DNA of 64,000 nucleotides from NCBI RefSeq assembly GCF_001938945.1, contig NZ_MKIO01000037.1, forward strand, positions 137,964 to 201,963. The letters are read 5' to 3'. Positions within the stretch are counted from its first letter, which is position 1. The number at the start of each line of letters is the position of its first letter. Under the pieces are notes generated by a model that had not been told where the DNA came from, did not search any database, and was given only the letters and a program-made list of their open reading frames with translations. The stretch comes from Xaviernesmea rhizosphaerae. GTDB lineage: Bacteria; Pseudomonadota; Alphaproteobacteria; Rhizobiales; Rhizobiaceae. A program made the translations under genes and the position numbers. Positions 18,352 through 28,800 of the stretch are shown here, in pieces.

Positions 18352-19187
18352 CCGCACGTATGGACAAGAAATTCGCGGATCTCGCAAGCGAGGGCCGCCC
18401 GGCGCTCGTCACCTATATCATGGGCGGTGACCCGGATTTCGAAACGTCGCTCGCCATCATGAAGGCGTTGCCATCCGCCGGCTCCGACATCATCGAGCTC
18501 GGCATGCCCTTTTCCGATCCCATGGCCGACGGCCCGGCGATCCAGATGGCCGGCCAGCGCGCCCTGAAGGCGGGGCAGACGCTCGGCAAGACGCTGGAAC
18601 TCGCCCGCCGCTTCCGTCAGGACGATCCCGACACCCCCATCGTGCTGATGGGCTATTACAATCCGATCTACATCTATGGCGTCGACCGCTTCCTCAAGGA
18701 TGCAGTGGACGTCGGTCTCGACGGCCTGATCGTCGTCGACCTGCCACCGGAGATGGATGACGAGCTTTGCCTGCCGGCGCTCGAAGCCGGCATCAGCTTC
18801 ATCCGCCTGGCGACGCCGACCACCGACGACCGCCGCCTGCCGAAGGTGCTCGAAAACACCTCCGGTTTCGTCTATTATGTCTCGATGAACGGCATTACCG
18901 GCTCCGCTCTGCCGGACCCGTCGCTCGTCGGCGCGGCTGTCCGGCGGATCAAGAGCCATACGAGCCTGCCGGTCTGCGTCGGCTTCGGCGTCAAGACGGA
19001 AGAGCATGCGCGCGCGATCGGCGCGGCCGCCGATGGCGTCGTCGTCGGCACGGCGATCGTCAACCAGATCGCGTCCAGCCTGACGGCCGAAGGCCATGCG
19101 ACCGAGGCCACCGTGCCCGGTGTTGCGGCGCTGGTGCGCGGGCTTTCGGCCGGCACCAAGGCCGCGCGCCTTGCAGCGGCCGAATAA
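18348..19187 (+). CDS. trpA: Tryptophan synthase alpha chain
   Basis: Cleaves indole-3-glycerol phosphate to indole, which passes through a tunnel to TrpB. The 279-residue barrel shows the catalytic Glu and Asp in IELGMPFSDPMADGPAIQ, MGYYNPI, and the phosphate-binding GFGVKT and GTAIV segments. The ATG lies in the ATGA overlap with trpB. It is followed by a hairpin and a RIME-like repeat before accD. The trp genes for the earlier steps are not in this window, as is usual in rhizobia. Confidence 0.97.
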   Translation: MTARMDKKFADLASEGRPALVTYIMGGDPDFETSLAIMKALPSAGSDIIELGMPFSDPMADGPAIQMAGQRALKAGQTLGKTLELARRFRQDDPDTPIVLMGYYNPIYIYGVDRFLKDAVDVGLDGLIVVDLPPEMDDELCLPALEAGISFIRLATPTTDDRRLPKVLENTSGFVYYVSMNGITGSALPDPSLVGAAVRRIKSHTSLPVCVGFGVKTEEHARAIGAAADGVVVGTAIVNQIASSLTAEGHATEATVPGVAALVRGLSAGTKAARLAAAE

Positions 19188-19216
19188 AGGCCCATTTTAT
19201 TCGCCTGAGTGCAGCC

Positions 19217-19246
19217 CTGCGGCAGGTGGTTACCGCCCTGCCGCAG
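19217..19246 (+). other. Hairpin between trpA and accD
   Basis: CTGCGGCAGG (19217-19226) pairs perfectly with CCTGCCGCAG (19237-19246) around a 10-base loop, 30 bases after the trpA stop. No T run follows. It may slow or end trp transcription, or protect the 3' end of the trp mRNA. Confidence 0.55.
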
Positions 19247-19254
19247 TGTCGAGA

Positions 19255-19300
19255 GCATCGGACCGAAAGGTGGGAACCGGTTTTCGGGTCCATCCGGTGC
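19255..19300. repeat. RIME-like palindromic intergenic repeat, copy 1
   Basis: GCATCGGA at the left pairs with TCCGGTGC at the right. The centre has the CGAAA-GGTGGGAA-CCGGTTTTCGG pattern also seen at 29051-29096 and, inverted, at 44404-44451. The pattern resembles the palindromic intergenic repeats of Rhizobiales (RIME class). It lies in the trpA-accD gap and is likely transcribed. Confidence 0.75.
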
Positions 19301-19370
19301 AGAAACCAAACCGAGGAGCAGCGGGCCGAGTCCGGTTTTCGTTCCGTTGCTCTATTGGAGTGTGTGCCCC

Positions 19371-20282
19371 ATGAACTGGATCACCAATTACGTCCGCCCG
19401 AAGATCAACTCGATGCTCGGCCGTCGCGAGGTGCCTGAAAACCTCTGGATCAAATGCCCCGAAACCGGGGAGATGGTGTTCCATCGCGATCTCGAGGAAA
19501 ACAAATGGGTCATCCCCGCCTCCGGCTTCCATATGAAGATGCCCGCCAAGGCGCGGCTGCGCGATCTGTTCGACGGCGGCCTCTATGAGAGCCTGCCGCA
19601 GCCGAAGGTGGCGCAGGATCCGCTTCGTTTCCGCGACTCCAAGAAATATGCCGACCGCCTGAAGGATGGCCGCACCAAGACCGAGCTGGAGGACACGATC
19701 GTCGCCGGCCTCGGCACGGTGCGCGGCGTCAAGCTCGTCGCCATCGTTCACGAGTTCAATTTCATGGCCGGCTCACTCGGCATCGCCGCCGGCGAGGCGA
19801 TCATCAAGGCCTTCGAGCGTGCAATTGCCGAAGCCTGCCCCGTCGTCATGTTCCCCGCTTCCGGTGGCGCGCGCATGCAGGAAGGCATTCTCTCGCTGAT
19901 GCAGCTGCCGCGCACCACTGTGGCCGTGGAAATGCTGAAAGAGGCCGGCCTGCCCTATATCGTCGTGCTGACCAACCCGACCACCGGCGGCGTCACGGCC
20001 TCCTATGCCATGCTGGGCGATGTGCACATGGCCGAGCCGGGCGCGCAAATCGGCTTTGCCGGCCAGCGCGTAATCGAGCAGACCATTCGCGAGAAGCTCC
20101 CGGAAGGCTTCCAGACCTCCGAATATCTCTATGAGCACGGCATGGTCGACATGGTGGTCAAGCGCCATGACATTCCCGATACGCTCGCACGTGTGCTGCG
20201 CATCCTGTTGAAGACGCCCGTCGTCAGCGAAGCGACAGACGATGTCGTCGTGGAAGACGAACTCTCCGCCGCTGCCGAGTAA
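19371..20282 (+). CDS. accD: Acetyl-CoA carboxylase carboxyltransferase subunit beta
   Basis: With AccA it transfers the carboxyl group from carboxybiotin to acetyl-CoA and forms malonyl-CoA for fatty acid synthesis. The 303-residue product has the crotonase-like core (MFPASGGARMQEGILSLMQ, NPTTGGVTASYA, GFAGQRVIEQT). The N-terminal zinc finger is degenerate: only Cys29 of the four cysteines of the E. coli finger remains, and the others align with Thr32, Ile48 and Ser51. The ATG at 19371 follows TTGGAG. It is followed by folC with a gap of 104 bases. Confidence 0.96.
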   Translation: MNWITNYVRPKINSMLGRREVPENLWIKCPETGEMVFHRDLEENKWVIPASGFHMKMPAKARLRDLFDGGLYESLPQPKVAQDPLRFRDSKKYADRLKDGRTKTELEDTIVAGLGTVRGVKLVAIVHEFNFMAGSLGIAAGEAIIKAFERAIAEACPVVMFPASGGARMQEGILSLMQLPRTTVAVEMLKEAGLPYIVVLTNPTTGGVTASYAMLGDVHMAEPGAQIGFAGQRVIEQTIREKLPEGFQTSEYLYEHGMVDMVVKRHDIPDTLARVLRILLKTPVVSEATDDVVVEDELSAAAE

Positions 20283-20386
20283 ACCGGCGCATCGGGCCGC
20301 AACAGGTTTCCGGCGCGATCCTGTCGTTTCCGGCCGGGGCGGCTGAAACTTGCCTGCCCCGTCCGCTCACGCAAAGAGGCTTGTCA

Positions 20387-21733
20387 ATGACGACTGCCAT
20401 CACGGTCAGCGAGGCCGGTGCCGAAATCGACAAGCTGATGGCGCTCCATCCCAAGGGCTTCGACCTGTCGCTGGGGCGAATCACCCGGCTTCTGGACCGG
20501 CTCGGTAATCCGCAGGATCGGCTGCCGCCCGTCATCCATGTCGCCGGCACCAATGGCAAGGGCTCCTTCACCGCTTTCGCCCGCGCGCTTCTCGAGGCCG
20601 AAGGGCTCGCGGTGCATGTTCACACCTCGCCGCATCTGGTCAACTGGCATGAGCGTTATCGGCTGGGCGTGAAGGGCGGGCGCGGTCGTCTGGCTGAGGA
20701 TGCCGTTCTGGCAGACGCGATCCGCCGCGTGGCCGCTGCCAATGCCGGCGAGACCATCACCGTTTTCGAGATCCTCACCGCCGTCGCCTTCCTGCTCTTT
20801 GCAGAGCACCCGGCCGACGCGGTGGTGATGGAGGTCGGCCTTGGCGGGCGCTTCGATGCCACCAATGTCATCACCAGGCCGGCCGTCGCCGCGATCATGC
20901 CGATCTCGCTCGACCATCAGGCCTATCTCGGCGATCGGGTGGAACTGATCGCCGCCGAGAAGGCCGGCATTCTCAAGCGCGGCGTTCCGGCCGTGATCGG
21001 CTATCAGGAATTCGACGGCGCGCGCGAGGTCCTGACCGACACCGCCGCCCGCCTCGGCTGCCCTGTGTCGGTCTATGGCCAGGACTTCCTCGCCTATGAG
21101 GAATTCGGCCGGATGATCTATCAGGACGAAGACGGGCTGATCGACCTGCCGCTGCCGCGCCTGCCGGGCCGCCACCAGCTGGCCAATGCCGCCGCCGCCA
21201 TCCGCGCCGTCAAGGCCGGCGGTTTCGCGCTGTCGGAGCAGGCGATCGAAACCGCCCTGCAACAGGTCGAATGGGCCGGCCGCCTCCAGCGCATGCCGCA
21301 TGGTCCGCTGCTGAACCTGGCGCCTGCAGGCGCCGAGGTCTGGCTCGACGGTGGGCATAATCCCGGAGCGGGCCAAGTGATCGCCGAGACCATGGTCAGC
21401 TTCGAGGAGCGCGATCCACGCCCGCTGGTCCTGATCGTCGGCATGATCAACACCAAGGAGCCGGTCGGCTATTTCCGCGCCTTTGCCGGTCTCGCCGAAA
21501 AGGTCTTCACCGTGCCGGTTCCGGCTTCCGATGCCGGGCTCGATCCCGTGGCGCTGGCCGGCGACGCCGCCGATGCCGGCTGCAAGGCCGAGCCCTGCGG
21601 CTCGGTCGCCGAAGCGCTCACCACTGTGGCCGCCCTCTTCAAGACCGCGCCCCAGCCGCCGCGCATCATGATAGGCGGCTCGCTCTACCTGGTCGGCGCC
21701 GTGCTCGGCGAAAACGGCACGCCGCCGCGGTAG
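20387..21733 (+). CDS. folC: Dihydrofolate synthase / folylpolyglutamate synthase
   Basis: Adds L-glutamate to dihydropteroate and further glutamates to folates. The 448-residue Mur-ligase-fold product carries the P-loop HVAGTNGKGSF, the TSPHLVNWHER segment, and the second conserved LDGGHNPG motif. I chose the ATG at 20387 because AGAGG lies 7 bases upstream; a TTG at 20381 is also in frame. The accD-folC order is ancient and shared by many Proteobacteria. A strong terminator follows at 21758-21799. Confidence 0.95.
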   Translation: MTTAITVSEAGAEIDKLMALHPKGFDLSLGRITRLLDRLGNPQDRLPPVIHVAGTNGKGSFTAFARALLEAEGLAVHVHTSPHLVNWHERYRLGVKGGRGRLAEDAVLADAIRRVAAANAGETITVFEILTAVAFLLFAEHPADAVVMEVGLGGRFDATNVITRPAVAAIMPISLDHQAYLGDRVELIAAEKAGILKRGVPAVIGYQEFDGAREVLTDTAARLGCPVSVYGQDFLAYEEFGRMIYQDEDGLIDLPLPRLPGRHQLANAAAAIRAVKAGGFALSEQAIETALQQVEWAGRLQRMPHGPLLNLAPAGAEVWLDGGHNPGAGQVIAETMVSFEERDPRPLVLIVGMINTKEPVGYFRAFAGLAEKVFTVPVPASDAGLDPVALAGDAADAGCKAEPCGSVAEALTTVAALFKTAPQPPRIMIGGSLYLVGAVLGENGTPPR

Positions 21734-21757
21734 GATTTCGTTCCGCTCACTTTGAGG

Positions 21758-21799
21758 AAAAAAATAGGCGCCCCACGGTCCCGTGGAGCGCCTTTTTTT
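21758..21799. terminator. Bidirectional terminator between folC and trxA
   Basis: GGCGC-c-CCACGG (21767-21778) pairs with CCGTGG-a-GCGCC (21781-21792). A seven-T run follows on one side and an A run precedes it on the other. Confidence 0.92.
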
Positions 21800-21827
21800 G
21801 TGTCTGCGACGATGTCGTCGGTGCGAC

Positions 21828-22151
21828 TTACGCCGTGGCGGAATTGATCCAGGAGCTCAGCGCGTTCTTCGGGGCGGCACCGACCTTGATGTCGGCGACT
21901 TCGCCGGCCTTGAACAAGGCGAGCGTCGGGATCGAGCGCACGCCGTACTGGGCGGCCAGCTCGGGGTTCGCGTCGATGTTCAGCTTGGCGACCTTGACCT
22001 TGCCCTTGAGTTCGTCGGCGATCTCTTCCAGCGAGGGGGCGATCATCTTGCAGGGACCGCACCATTCAGCCCAGAAATCGACAACGACGGGTTCGGCGGC
22101 GTTGAGCACTTCGGCCTGGAAATTCGCACTGTTGACTTCGACTGTGGCCAT
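21828..22151 (-). CDS. trxA: Thioredoxin
   Basis: Small cytoplasmic disulfide reductase. The 107-residue product has the classic active site WCGPC (Cys31 and Cys34), the buried Asp in VVVDFWAEW, and the cis-Pro segment RSIPTLALF. It starts at the ATG 22151, with AGGAG just upstream on the minus strand. It lies 104 bases downstream of addA on the same strand and may be partly co-transcribed with it. It ends at the terminator shared with folC. Confidence 0.97.
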   Translation of the reverse strand: MATVEVNSANFQAEVLNAAEPVVVDFWAEWCGPCKMIAPSLEEIADELKGKVKVAKLNIDANPELAAQYGVRSIPTLALFKAGEVADIKVGAAPKNALSSWINSATA

Positions 22152-22255
22152 CGTGGCTCTCCTTGCGTTTGTCTTCGAGCATTAAAGTGAGGCGGCATCC
22201 CGCGCTTTTCAAGACGCAGCGCGCCGACTGCCTGCGGGGATGGTCTGCGCTGTCT

Positions 22256-25200
22256 TTACGCCTGTCGGGAAAGCGCGTCGAGAGCCTCGTCGAGCTCTGC
22301 CTCGTCAAGCCGGAAGACAGCCGGCCCCTCGGTATAGACCAGCAGGCAGCGGAAGGCGTGGTGGGGATAGAGCGGCGCCAGAACGGCGCGGTAAAGGGCG
22401 AGCTGTGCCCGATGCACCGGATCGATGAAGGCGGCCTCGTTCGGCACGACGCGATTGGTCTTGAAATCGGCCAGCGTGACGACACCCTCTTCCACCGCGA
22501 TCCGGTCGATCCTGCCCGACACCGCGACCGAACGGCTGCCGAGCGTCAGCGTGCCCATGACAGAGACTTCCGCCCGGCCTTTCGGTGAAAACAGCAGCGC
22601 CAGCTCCGGCAGACGCGTCAGCCTGAGCACATCCGCCACCAGCGCCCGCCGGCGCGTTTCCGGCCAATGCGGCACGGCGCGGGAGAGATAGCGCATGCCG
22701 GCGGGCTCCCGCTCGTCTTCCGCCATGCCGGGAAGCACCTGCAGGAAGCGGTGGAGCAGGGCGCCGCGCAGCAGCGAGGGCACCGGCGCCTTGCGCGAGA
22801 AGATCGAGTTGGCGATCAGGCCGGAGCGATCCTGCTCCTCGATCACCGCGCCGGTGCCGGAAGGGCTCAAGGGGCGCGGCAGGCGGGGGAAGGGCGGCAG
22901 CGGCGTCTTCAGGGCCGGCGGCAGGGTCTTTTTCGGACCTGTCGGCTCTTTTGCCACAGGCAGGGCGGCGGCGGCCGGCTGGTCGGGCGGCGTGGCATGC
23001 CAGCGCAGGCCTTCCCAGTCCATGTCGCCTGCCGAGAAACTCGCCGGCACCGCGCGGCCGGCCGGGTCGGCGGACAGGCCAGCCGTGACCATGGCGTGCC
23101 AGCTGTCCGGGTTCGGCCGCTTGCCCTGATAGCCGCAGACGACGAGACGATCGGCCGCCCGGGTCATGCCGACATAGAGCAGCCGGCGATATTCCTCCTC
23201 GGCCGCTCCCTTGAGCCGCGCCATGTCCGCCTCGACCAGACTGTTTCCGGCGCTCTTCGGCGCCTTCCAGACGGGCAGGACGGCATCCTCGGCGCCTGCT
23301 GGATCGCGCATCAGCCGGAAGGCGGGAACATGCTGATTGGAAAAGGCCTGCCCGCCGCTGTCGACCAGGAAGACCACGGGCGCTTCGAGCCCCTTGGCTG
23401 CGTGCACAGTCATGATGCGCACCTCGTCGCGCTCCTTGTCCTGCTCGCGCTTGACCGTCGGCGCCTCGGTCTCCAGGCTGGCGATGAAGGCCTGCAGGCC
23501 GGGCAGGCTGTTCTTCTCGTGGTCCAGTGCGAAGGTCAGGAATTCATCGAGCACATCGCCCACCTCGCTGCCGAGCCGGGCGAGAAAAGCGGCGCGGCCG
23601 CCATCATGAGCGAGCACGCGGGCGTAGAAGTCATGCACGGAGAGCCGGCCCAGCATTGCCTGCCAGTTTTCCAGACGCCGGCGGGCGCTGTGGACGGCTT
23701 TGGGGGCGTTCTCTCCGGCCTCCCGCATCGCCGCCCAGAGGCAGGCGCCTTGCGGACGCCTGGCGGCCAGCGCCATCAGGTCGTCTTCGCCGAGGTTCAG
23801 CAGCGGGCTCTTCAGGATCGCCGCAAGCGAGAGATCGTCCTCCGGCATCAGCAGGAAGCGCCCGAGCGCCACGAGATCCTGGATGGCGATATGGCGGGTC
23901 AACACGAGACGGTCGGCGCCGGCCACGGGAATGTCGCGCCGCGCCTTCAAGGCCCGGGTCAGCGCCCCGACAAAGGCATCGCGCTTTCGCACGAGAACGA
24001 TGACGTCCCCGGGGCGCATCGGCCGGGCCACGCCCTTCTCGATCACGGTCGCCTTGCCGATCTCGGCTTCGAGCACAGCGGCGATGCGGCGCGCCAGCAC
24101 ATTGGCCGGCGCATCCTCGGGCGTGGCGTCGAAGGCGGCGGTCCAGTCATCAAGGTCCGGTTCCGGCGCCGGCACGATCGGCTCCCAGACCTCGACGATG
24201 CCGGCCTGGCCGGAGCGGTTGGAGGCATGCACCACCGGCTCGCCCCGGGCGCTGAGGCCGCGCGCATGGTTGGGATCGGCAAAGACGGCATCGACGGCGG
24301 AGAGAACGTCCTCGGTCGAGCGGAAGGAGAGCTGCAGGCGGATGGCGCTGAAATCCTGCCCGCTACCTTCCACGCGCCGGGCCGCCGCCTCGCTTTCGCC
24401 GGCAAACTGTTCGGGGCGCGCGCCCTGGAAGGAATAGATCGACTGCTTCTCGTCGCCCACGGCAAAGAGCGTGCGGTGCAGGCTGCGGGCGGAGTGGCCG
24501 GAGAAGAAATCCCCCGTCAGCGCGCGGATGATGGTCCATTGCACCGGGCTCGTATCCTGCGCCTCGTCGACCAGCACATGGTCGATGCCGCGGTCGAGCT
24601 TGTAATGCACCCAGGCCGAAACGCGGTCGCGGGTGAGCAGATGGGCGGCACGGCGGATCAGGTCGTCGAAATCGAGCTGGCTGCGGCTTTTCTTCAACGC
24701 CTCGTAATCGCGGTTCAGCCGGTCGGCGAGCGTCAGCGCCGCTTCGCTCGCCTCCACCATGGTGAGCCGGTTCAGCCGGTCGAGCGTGGCCAGAAGATGG
24801 TCGCGGGCGGCAAGCACGGCCGGTTCCAGCTCCGGCGCGGCCTTCGTCATCTTGGCGGTGAAGAAGGTGCTGTCGGCCAGCGGCTTGCCGGTCGAGGCGC
24901 TGAGGAACAGGGGTTTCAGCGCCTGTAGCCGGCCCAGCGGATCCTCGATCCGGGCGGCGGCCGCAAGCCCCTCGGCAAAGGCGCCGGCCTTGGCCCCGCC
25001 GGCCGAGCGGGCAAGCGCGATATAGGCCTCCAGCGTCGCGCCCGACAAAGTGGGAAATGGCCAGAGGCCGGCGACGATCGTCTCCGCCGTCTCCTGCGGC
25101 CCGAGCGCGAAGCTGCGGCGCAGGCGCAGGCCGGGGCCGCCCTCCGCCTGCGTGCCCTGCAGAAAGCCCTGCACCTCGGCGCGGGCGGCCACCAGCTCCG

Positions 25201-25840
25201 AGAGGAGCTTGTCCAGCCCGGTATCGTCGGCCAGCTCCAGAACGGTGGCGAAGGCATCGGCGAGCGCCGGGTCGTAGCGGCTGGCGGCGGCGTTGAGCAG
25301 CAGCCGTCGGGCATCCGTCATCAGCACGGCGGCCGCGCGGTCATCCAGAACGGAGAAGTGGCCGGCGACATTGGCTTCCAGCGGAAACTGGTGCAAGAGC
25401 GCCTCGCAAAAGGCGTGGATGGTCTGGATCTTCAGGCCGCCGGGCGTCTCCAGCGCGCGGGCAAAGAGCCGGCGGGCCTCCTCCAGCTGCTGCCGGCTCG
25501 GCGCGCCGCCTTCCAGCGCGGCGATCTCGGCGGCGAGCGTCGCCTCGTCCAGCGTGACCCAGCGGGCCAGCCGCTCGAAGACGCGGTTGGACATTTCGGC
25601 CGCCGCCGCCTTGGTATAGGTCAGGCAGAGAATGGCCGAGGGGCGCGCACCCGACAAGAGCAGGCGGATGACGCGCTGGGTCAGCACATGGGTTTTGCCG
25701 GAGCCGGCATTGGCCATCACCCAGGCCGAGCGCCTGGGATCGGAGGCTTCCTTCTGCTTTTCCGTGGTCCAGCTGCGCCAGCCCTCGCTCGAAGGCTCGC
25801 GCGGGCCGTAATCCTCGCTCTGAATGCTCAGCTCATCCAT
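22256..25840 (-). CDS. addA: Double-strand break repair helicase/nuclease AddA
   Basis: Processes DNA ends for RecA-dependent repair together with AddB, as RecBCD does in E. coli. The 1194-residue product has UvrD-family helicase motifs: Walker A MANAGSGKTHVL (about residues 42-53), LTYTKAAAAEM, the Walker B VDEAQDTSPVQW, and GDEKQSIYSFQGA. A C-terminal PD-(D/E)XK nuclease domain shows GRIDRIAVEEGVVTLADFKT. The ATG at 25840 follows GGAGGG and overlaps addB by 8 bases. An in-frame start at 25975 would lie well inside addB. Confidence 0.95.
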   Translation of the reverse strand: MDELSIQSEDYGPREPSSEGWRSWTTEKQKEASDPRRSAWVMANAGSGKTHVLTQRVIRLLLSGARPSAILCLTYTKAAAAEMSNRVFERLARWVTLDEATLAAEIAALEGGAPSRQQLEEARRLFARALETPGGLKIQTIHAFCEALLHQFPLEANVAGHFSVLDDRAAAVLMTDARRLLLNAAASRYDPALADAFATVLELADDTGLDKLLSELVAARAEVQGFLQGTQAEGGPGLRLRRSFALGPQETAETIVAGLWPFPTLSGATLEAYIALARSAGGAKAGAFAEGLAAAARIEDPLGRLQALKPLFLSASTGKPLADSTFFTAKMTKAAPELEPAVLAARDHLLATLDRLNRLTMVEASEAALTLADRLNRDYEALKKSRSQLDFDDLIRRAAHLLTRDRVSAWVHYKLDRGIDHVLVDEAQDTSPVQWTIIRALTGDFFSGHSARSLHRTLFAVGDEKQSIYSFQGARPEQFAGESEAAARRVEGSGQDFSAIRLQLSFRSTEDVLSAVDAVFADPNHARGLSARGEPVVHASNRSGQAGIVEVWEPIVPAPEPDLDDWTAAFDATPEDAPANVLARRIAAVLEAEIGKATVIEKGVARPMRPGDVIVLVRKRDAFVGALTRALKARRDIPVAGADRLVLTRHIAIQDLVALGRFLLMPEDDLSLAAILKSPLLNLGEDDLMALAARRPQGACLWAAMREAGENAPKAVHSARRRLENWQAMLGRLSVHDFYARVLAHDGGRAAFLARLGSEVGDVLDEFLTFALDHEKNSLPGLQAFIASLETEAPTVKREQDKERDEVRIMTVHAAKGLEAPVVFLVDSGGQAFSNQHVPAFRLMRDPAGAEDAVLPVWKAPKSAGNSLVEADMARLKGAAEEEYRRLLYVGMTRAADRLVVCGYQGKRPNPDSWHAMVTAGLSADPAGRAVPASFSAGDMDWEGLRWHATPPDQPAAAALPVAKEPTGPKKTLPPALKTPLPPFPRLPRPLSPSGTGAVIEEQDRSGLIANSIFSRKAPVPSLLRGALLHRFLQVLPGMAEDEREPAGMRYLSRAVPHWPETRRRALVADVLRLTRLPELALLFSPKGRAEVSVMGTLTLGSRSVAVSGRIDRIAVEEGVVTLADFKTNRVVPNEAAFIDPVHRAQLALYRAVLAPLYPHHAFRCLLVYTEGPAVFRLDEAELDEALDALSRQA

Positions 25841-28800
25841 TCTCGCCCTCCGCGGCTTCCGCGGTCGCCCATTCGGCCACGCGGGCGAGATGATCATATT
25901 CGCCGCCGTAATCGCGCTCCTTCTGCACGATGACGCGCGAGACGAAGCCGCGTCTGCCGGAGAGAAGGGCGGCAAGCAGGCCGGTCAGCTGCAGCACGGC
26001 CTCGTCGGCCAGTTCGGCGGCGCTCTTGCGCTCGTCCGATCCGCGCCCGCTGCCGCGCTCATTGTTGACCGTATCGACCTCGAACCGGTCGCCGGGCTTC
26101 AGGCGAACATAGAGCAGGTCGGTCGTTTCGCGCCGGTCCACGCCCTTGAAGGCGCCGCGCTTGAGCGCCGCCGCCTCCAGCGGCAATTGCGGATCGAGCA
26201 GCGCGCGCGCCTCCTTCGGCGAGGGATTGGAGCCTGTCTTGTAGTCAACGATGACGGCTGCGCCGTCCTTCAGAATGTCGATCCGGTCGGCGATGCCGGT
26301 CAGCCGCAGCTGACCGACGCCGAGCGGCAGGCTGGCCGGCACTTCCAGATGCGAGCGGAGGATTTCGCCATGGCGGGCGATTTCCCATTGCAGAAAGGCC
26401 TCGGCCACGCCGTGAAAGCGCGGCCGCCAGATCACGTCGATATGAGAAGGCAGCCGGGCGGCGTCGAAGGCCTCCTCGACGATCTCGGCCAGACGCCGGC
26501 GCGCTTCAGGGCTCGATGGCACGAGATCGGCGCGTACGAAGCGCTCGACGATGGCGTGGTAAAGCGTGCCGCGCATGGCAGCACCTGGATCGGCGTTGAA
26601 ATCATCGAGCGGCGCAAGCCGCAGGACGCGCCGGGCATAGACGGCATAGGGGTCGCGGCGAAGGCGGGTGACCTCGCTGAAGGAATATTTCGTCGGCTGC
26701 AGCTCCGGGTCCGGACGCGGCTGCGGGCGCGGCGCCAGCGGCTGGCTCGGGCGCTCGTCCAGCTGGTGGCCATATTCGATAAAATCATGCCCGCGGGCGC
26801 GCATGGCATCGCTCAGCGGCTTGCCGAGAACGGCGGCCAGGCGCTGCAGCCAGCGAGAGGCGACCGTCGGCGCGCTGCCCTTGCGCAGCGCGCGGGAGAG
26901 CACGAGACGGCGGGTGCCGCAGGCCATCTGAAAATCATGGGCCAGCTGGCCGATCCGTCGCTCGGGCGGCTCCAGCCCGATGCCGGTCTTCATCGCCCGC
27001 GACAGGAAGGGATCGTTGGCGGTCTGTCCCGGCCACACACCCTCGTTCATGCCGCCGAGCACGATCAGGTCGACGCTTTGCAGCCGTGCCTCCAGGGCGC
27101 CGAAGACGAAGACGCGCGGATGGCGCATGGCGCGCGGCTTGATCGCCTCGCCCGCCATCAGCGCCTCCATCGCATCCGCCCATTGCCCGCCGGTGGCCTC
27201 GATCTGTCCGTCGGTCTCGATCACGGCGGTGAGCAGGCGCGACAGCGTTTCGCCGGCTTCGCTGTCCCAAAGCTCCGCCAGATTGCCCTCCGCATCGGCG
27301 GCCACGGCTTCCAGCGCCTCGCCGGTGGCGCGCGCCCAGTCGGCAAGCGTCGGTTCCGCCTCCTCCGTGTCGGTGAGCGCCAGAAGCGGGGCGGCGGAAA
27401 GCGTGATCGCTTCCGCCAGCGTGCGCGCCTCTTCCACCGCCTCCGGCGTCAGCGCCGCGCGCCATTCCGGCACGTGCCGCTCGTCCGCCACCTCCGCCAG
27501 GCGCTGCGTCATCAGCGCGGTCAGATTGTCCAGCCGCGTGGCCTGCGTGCCGCCGCGCAAAGCTAGACGCTCGAGCAGCCGGCCGGCTAAGGCGAGACGA
27601 TCCGGTGCCGCGGGGTCCTGTCGCATGGCGTCGCGCATCTGGCCGAACCGGGCCAGCGGATGCTTGATCAGCGCGGCAATGGCCACGGGATCGCCGGGCT
27701 TCAGCGCCGCATCGAGCAGAAGCCGGGCCAGCGTGCCCGCCGGCGTGGCGGACAGCGGCGTGCCGGCCGTGTCGTCGGCCTCGATGCCGAAGCGCATCAG
27801 CTCGGCGCAGACCCGGGCGGCCAGATCACGGTCCGGCGTGATTAGCGCCGCCTGGCAGCTGTCGCTCGCCTCCAGCGACAGGCGCATGGCGACCGCGATG
27901 GCAGTAGCCTCCTCGCGCTCATTGGTGGCCTCGATCAGGGCGACATCGGTAAAGGCTTGGTCGAGCAGGGCAGCATCGCCTTCCGGCGCCTCGCCCCAGG
28001 CGCTGGTCTTCTCCACCGGCAGCAGCGCGCGCGAGACGGTGGCGGCGCGCAAGGCGAGATCGGGCTCCACCATGCCAAGCAGGCGCACCTCCTCGCGCGT
28101 CCGCTCCAGCCGTTCCAGAAGGCGGAAGAGGCCATATTGCGGGTGGCTGCGCGTGGCGGGATTGGCGAGGGGCCCGCTGAGCGCACCCTCTGGTGCTACG
28201 GCCGTCCATTCCGCTTCAGACATGACCGTATCGAGACCCGGCAGGACGATGGCGCCCTCGGGCAGATCCCGGATGGCGGCGATCAGCCGGGCCGTGGACG
28301 GGATGGAGCCGGTGGAACCGGCGACGATCACGGGGCCCGAGACCTTGCCGGCGCGCAGCCGTGCGGTTTCAAAATCGATCACCGCATTGCGGTGGCGGGC
28401 GGGCGAGGACACGCCGAGTTCCTCCAGCCGCGCCGGCCAGAAATGGCGGGCAATGTCGAGGAACTCCAGCGTCAGCTGCCACCACTCGGCGAAGGTCTCG
28501 GCATCGAGCGTCTTCAGCGCCTCCCAGTCCAGCTCTTCTGTTTCGACAGAATCGATGATCGCCGAGAGGTCGCGCGCCAGCCAGATCGCATCGGCCGGGC
28601 TTGCCGGCGCGATCAGCGCGCTCTCGCCGTGAACGTCGCGCACCACCTGCGGCAGGCGGTTGCGCCAGGCCAGGATCAGCCGGGCCAGCTCGATCAGCCG
28701 GCCGGTGGAGACGATCGGCGGGGCGAGGTCGAGGGTGGCAGGGCTTTCCTGGTCGAAATAGCCGCTGTCATCCTCCGTCTCGCCGAGCGGCCGCACGACC

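Noticed and set aside
22667..24928. Open frame of 753 codons on the plus strand inside addA
   Set aside because: Antisense shadow of AddA with a composition rich in Gly, Arg, His and Ala and no domain.
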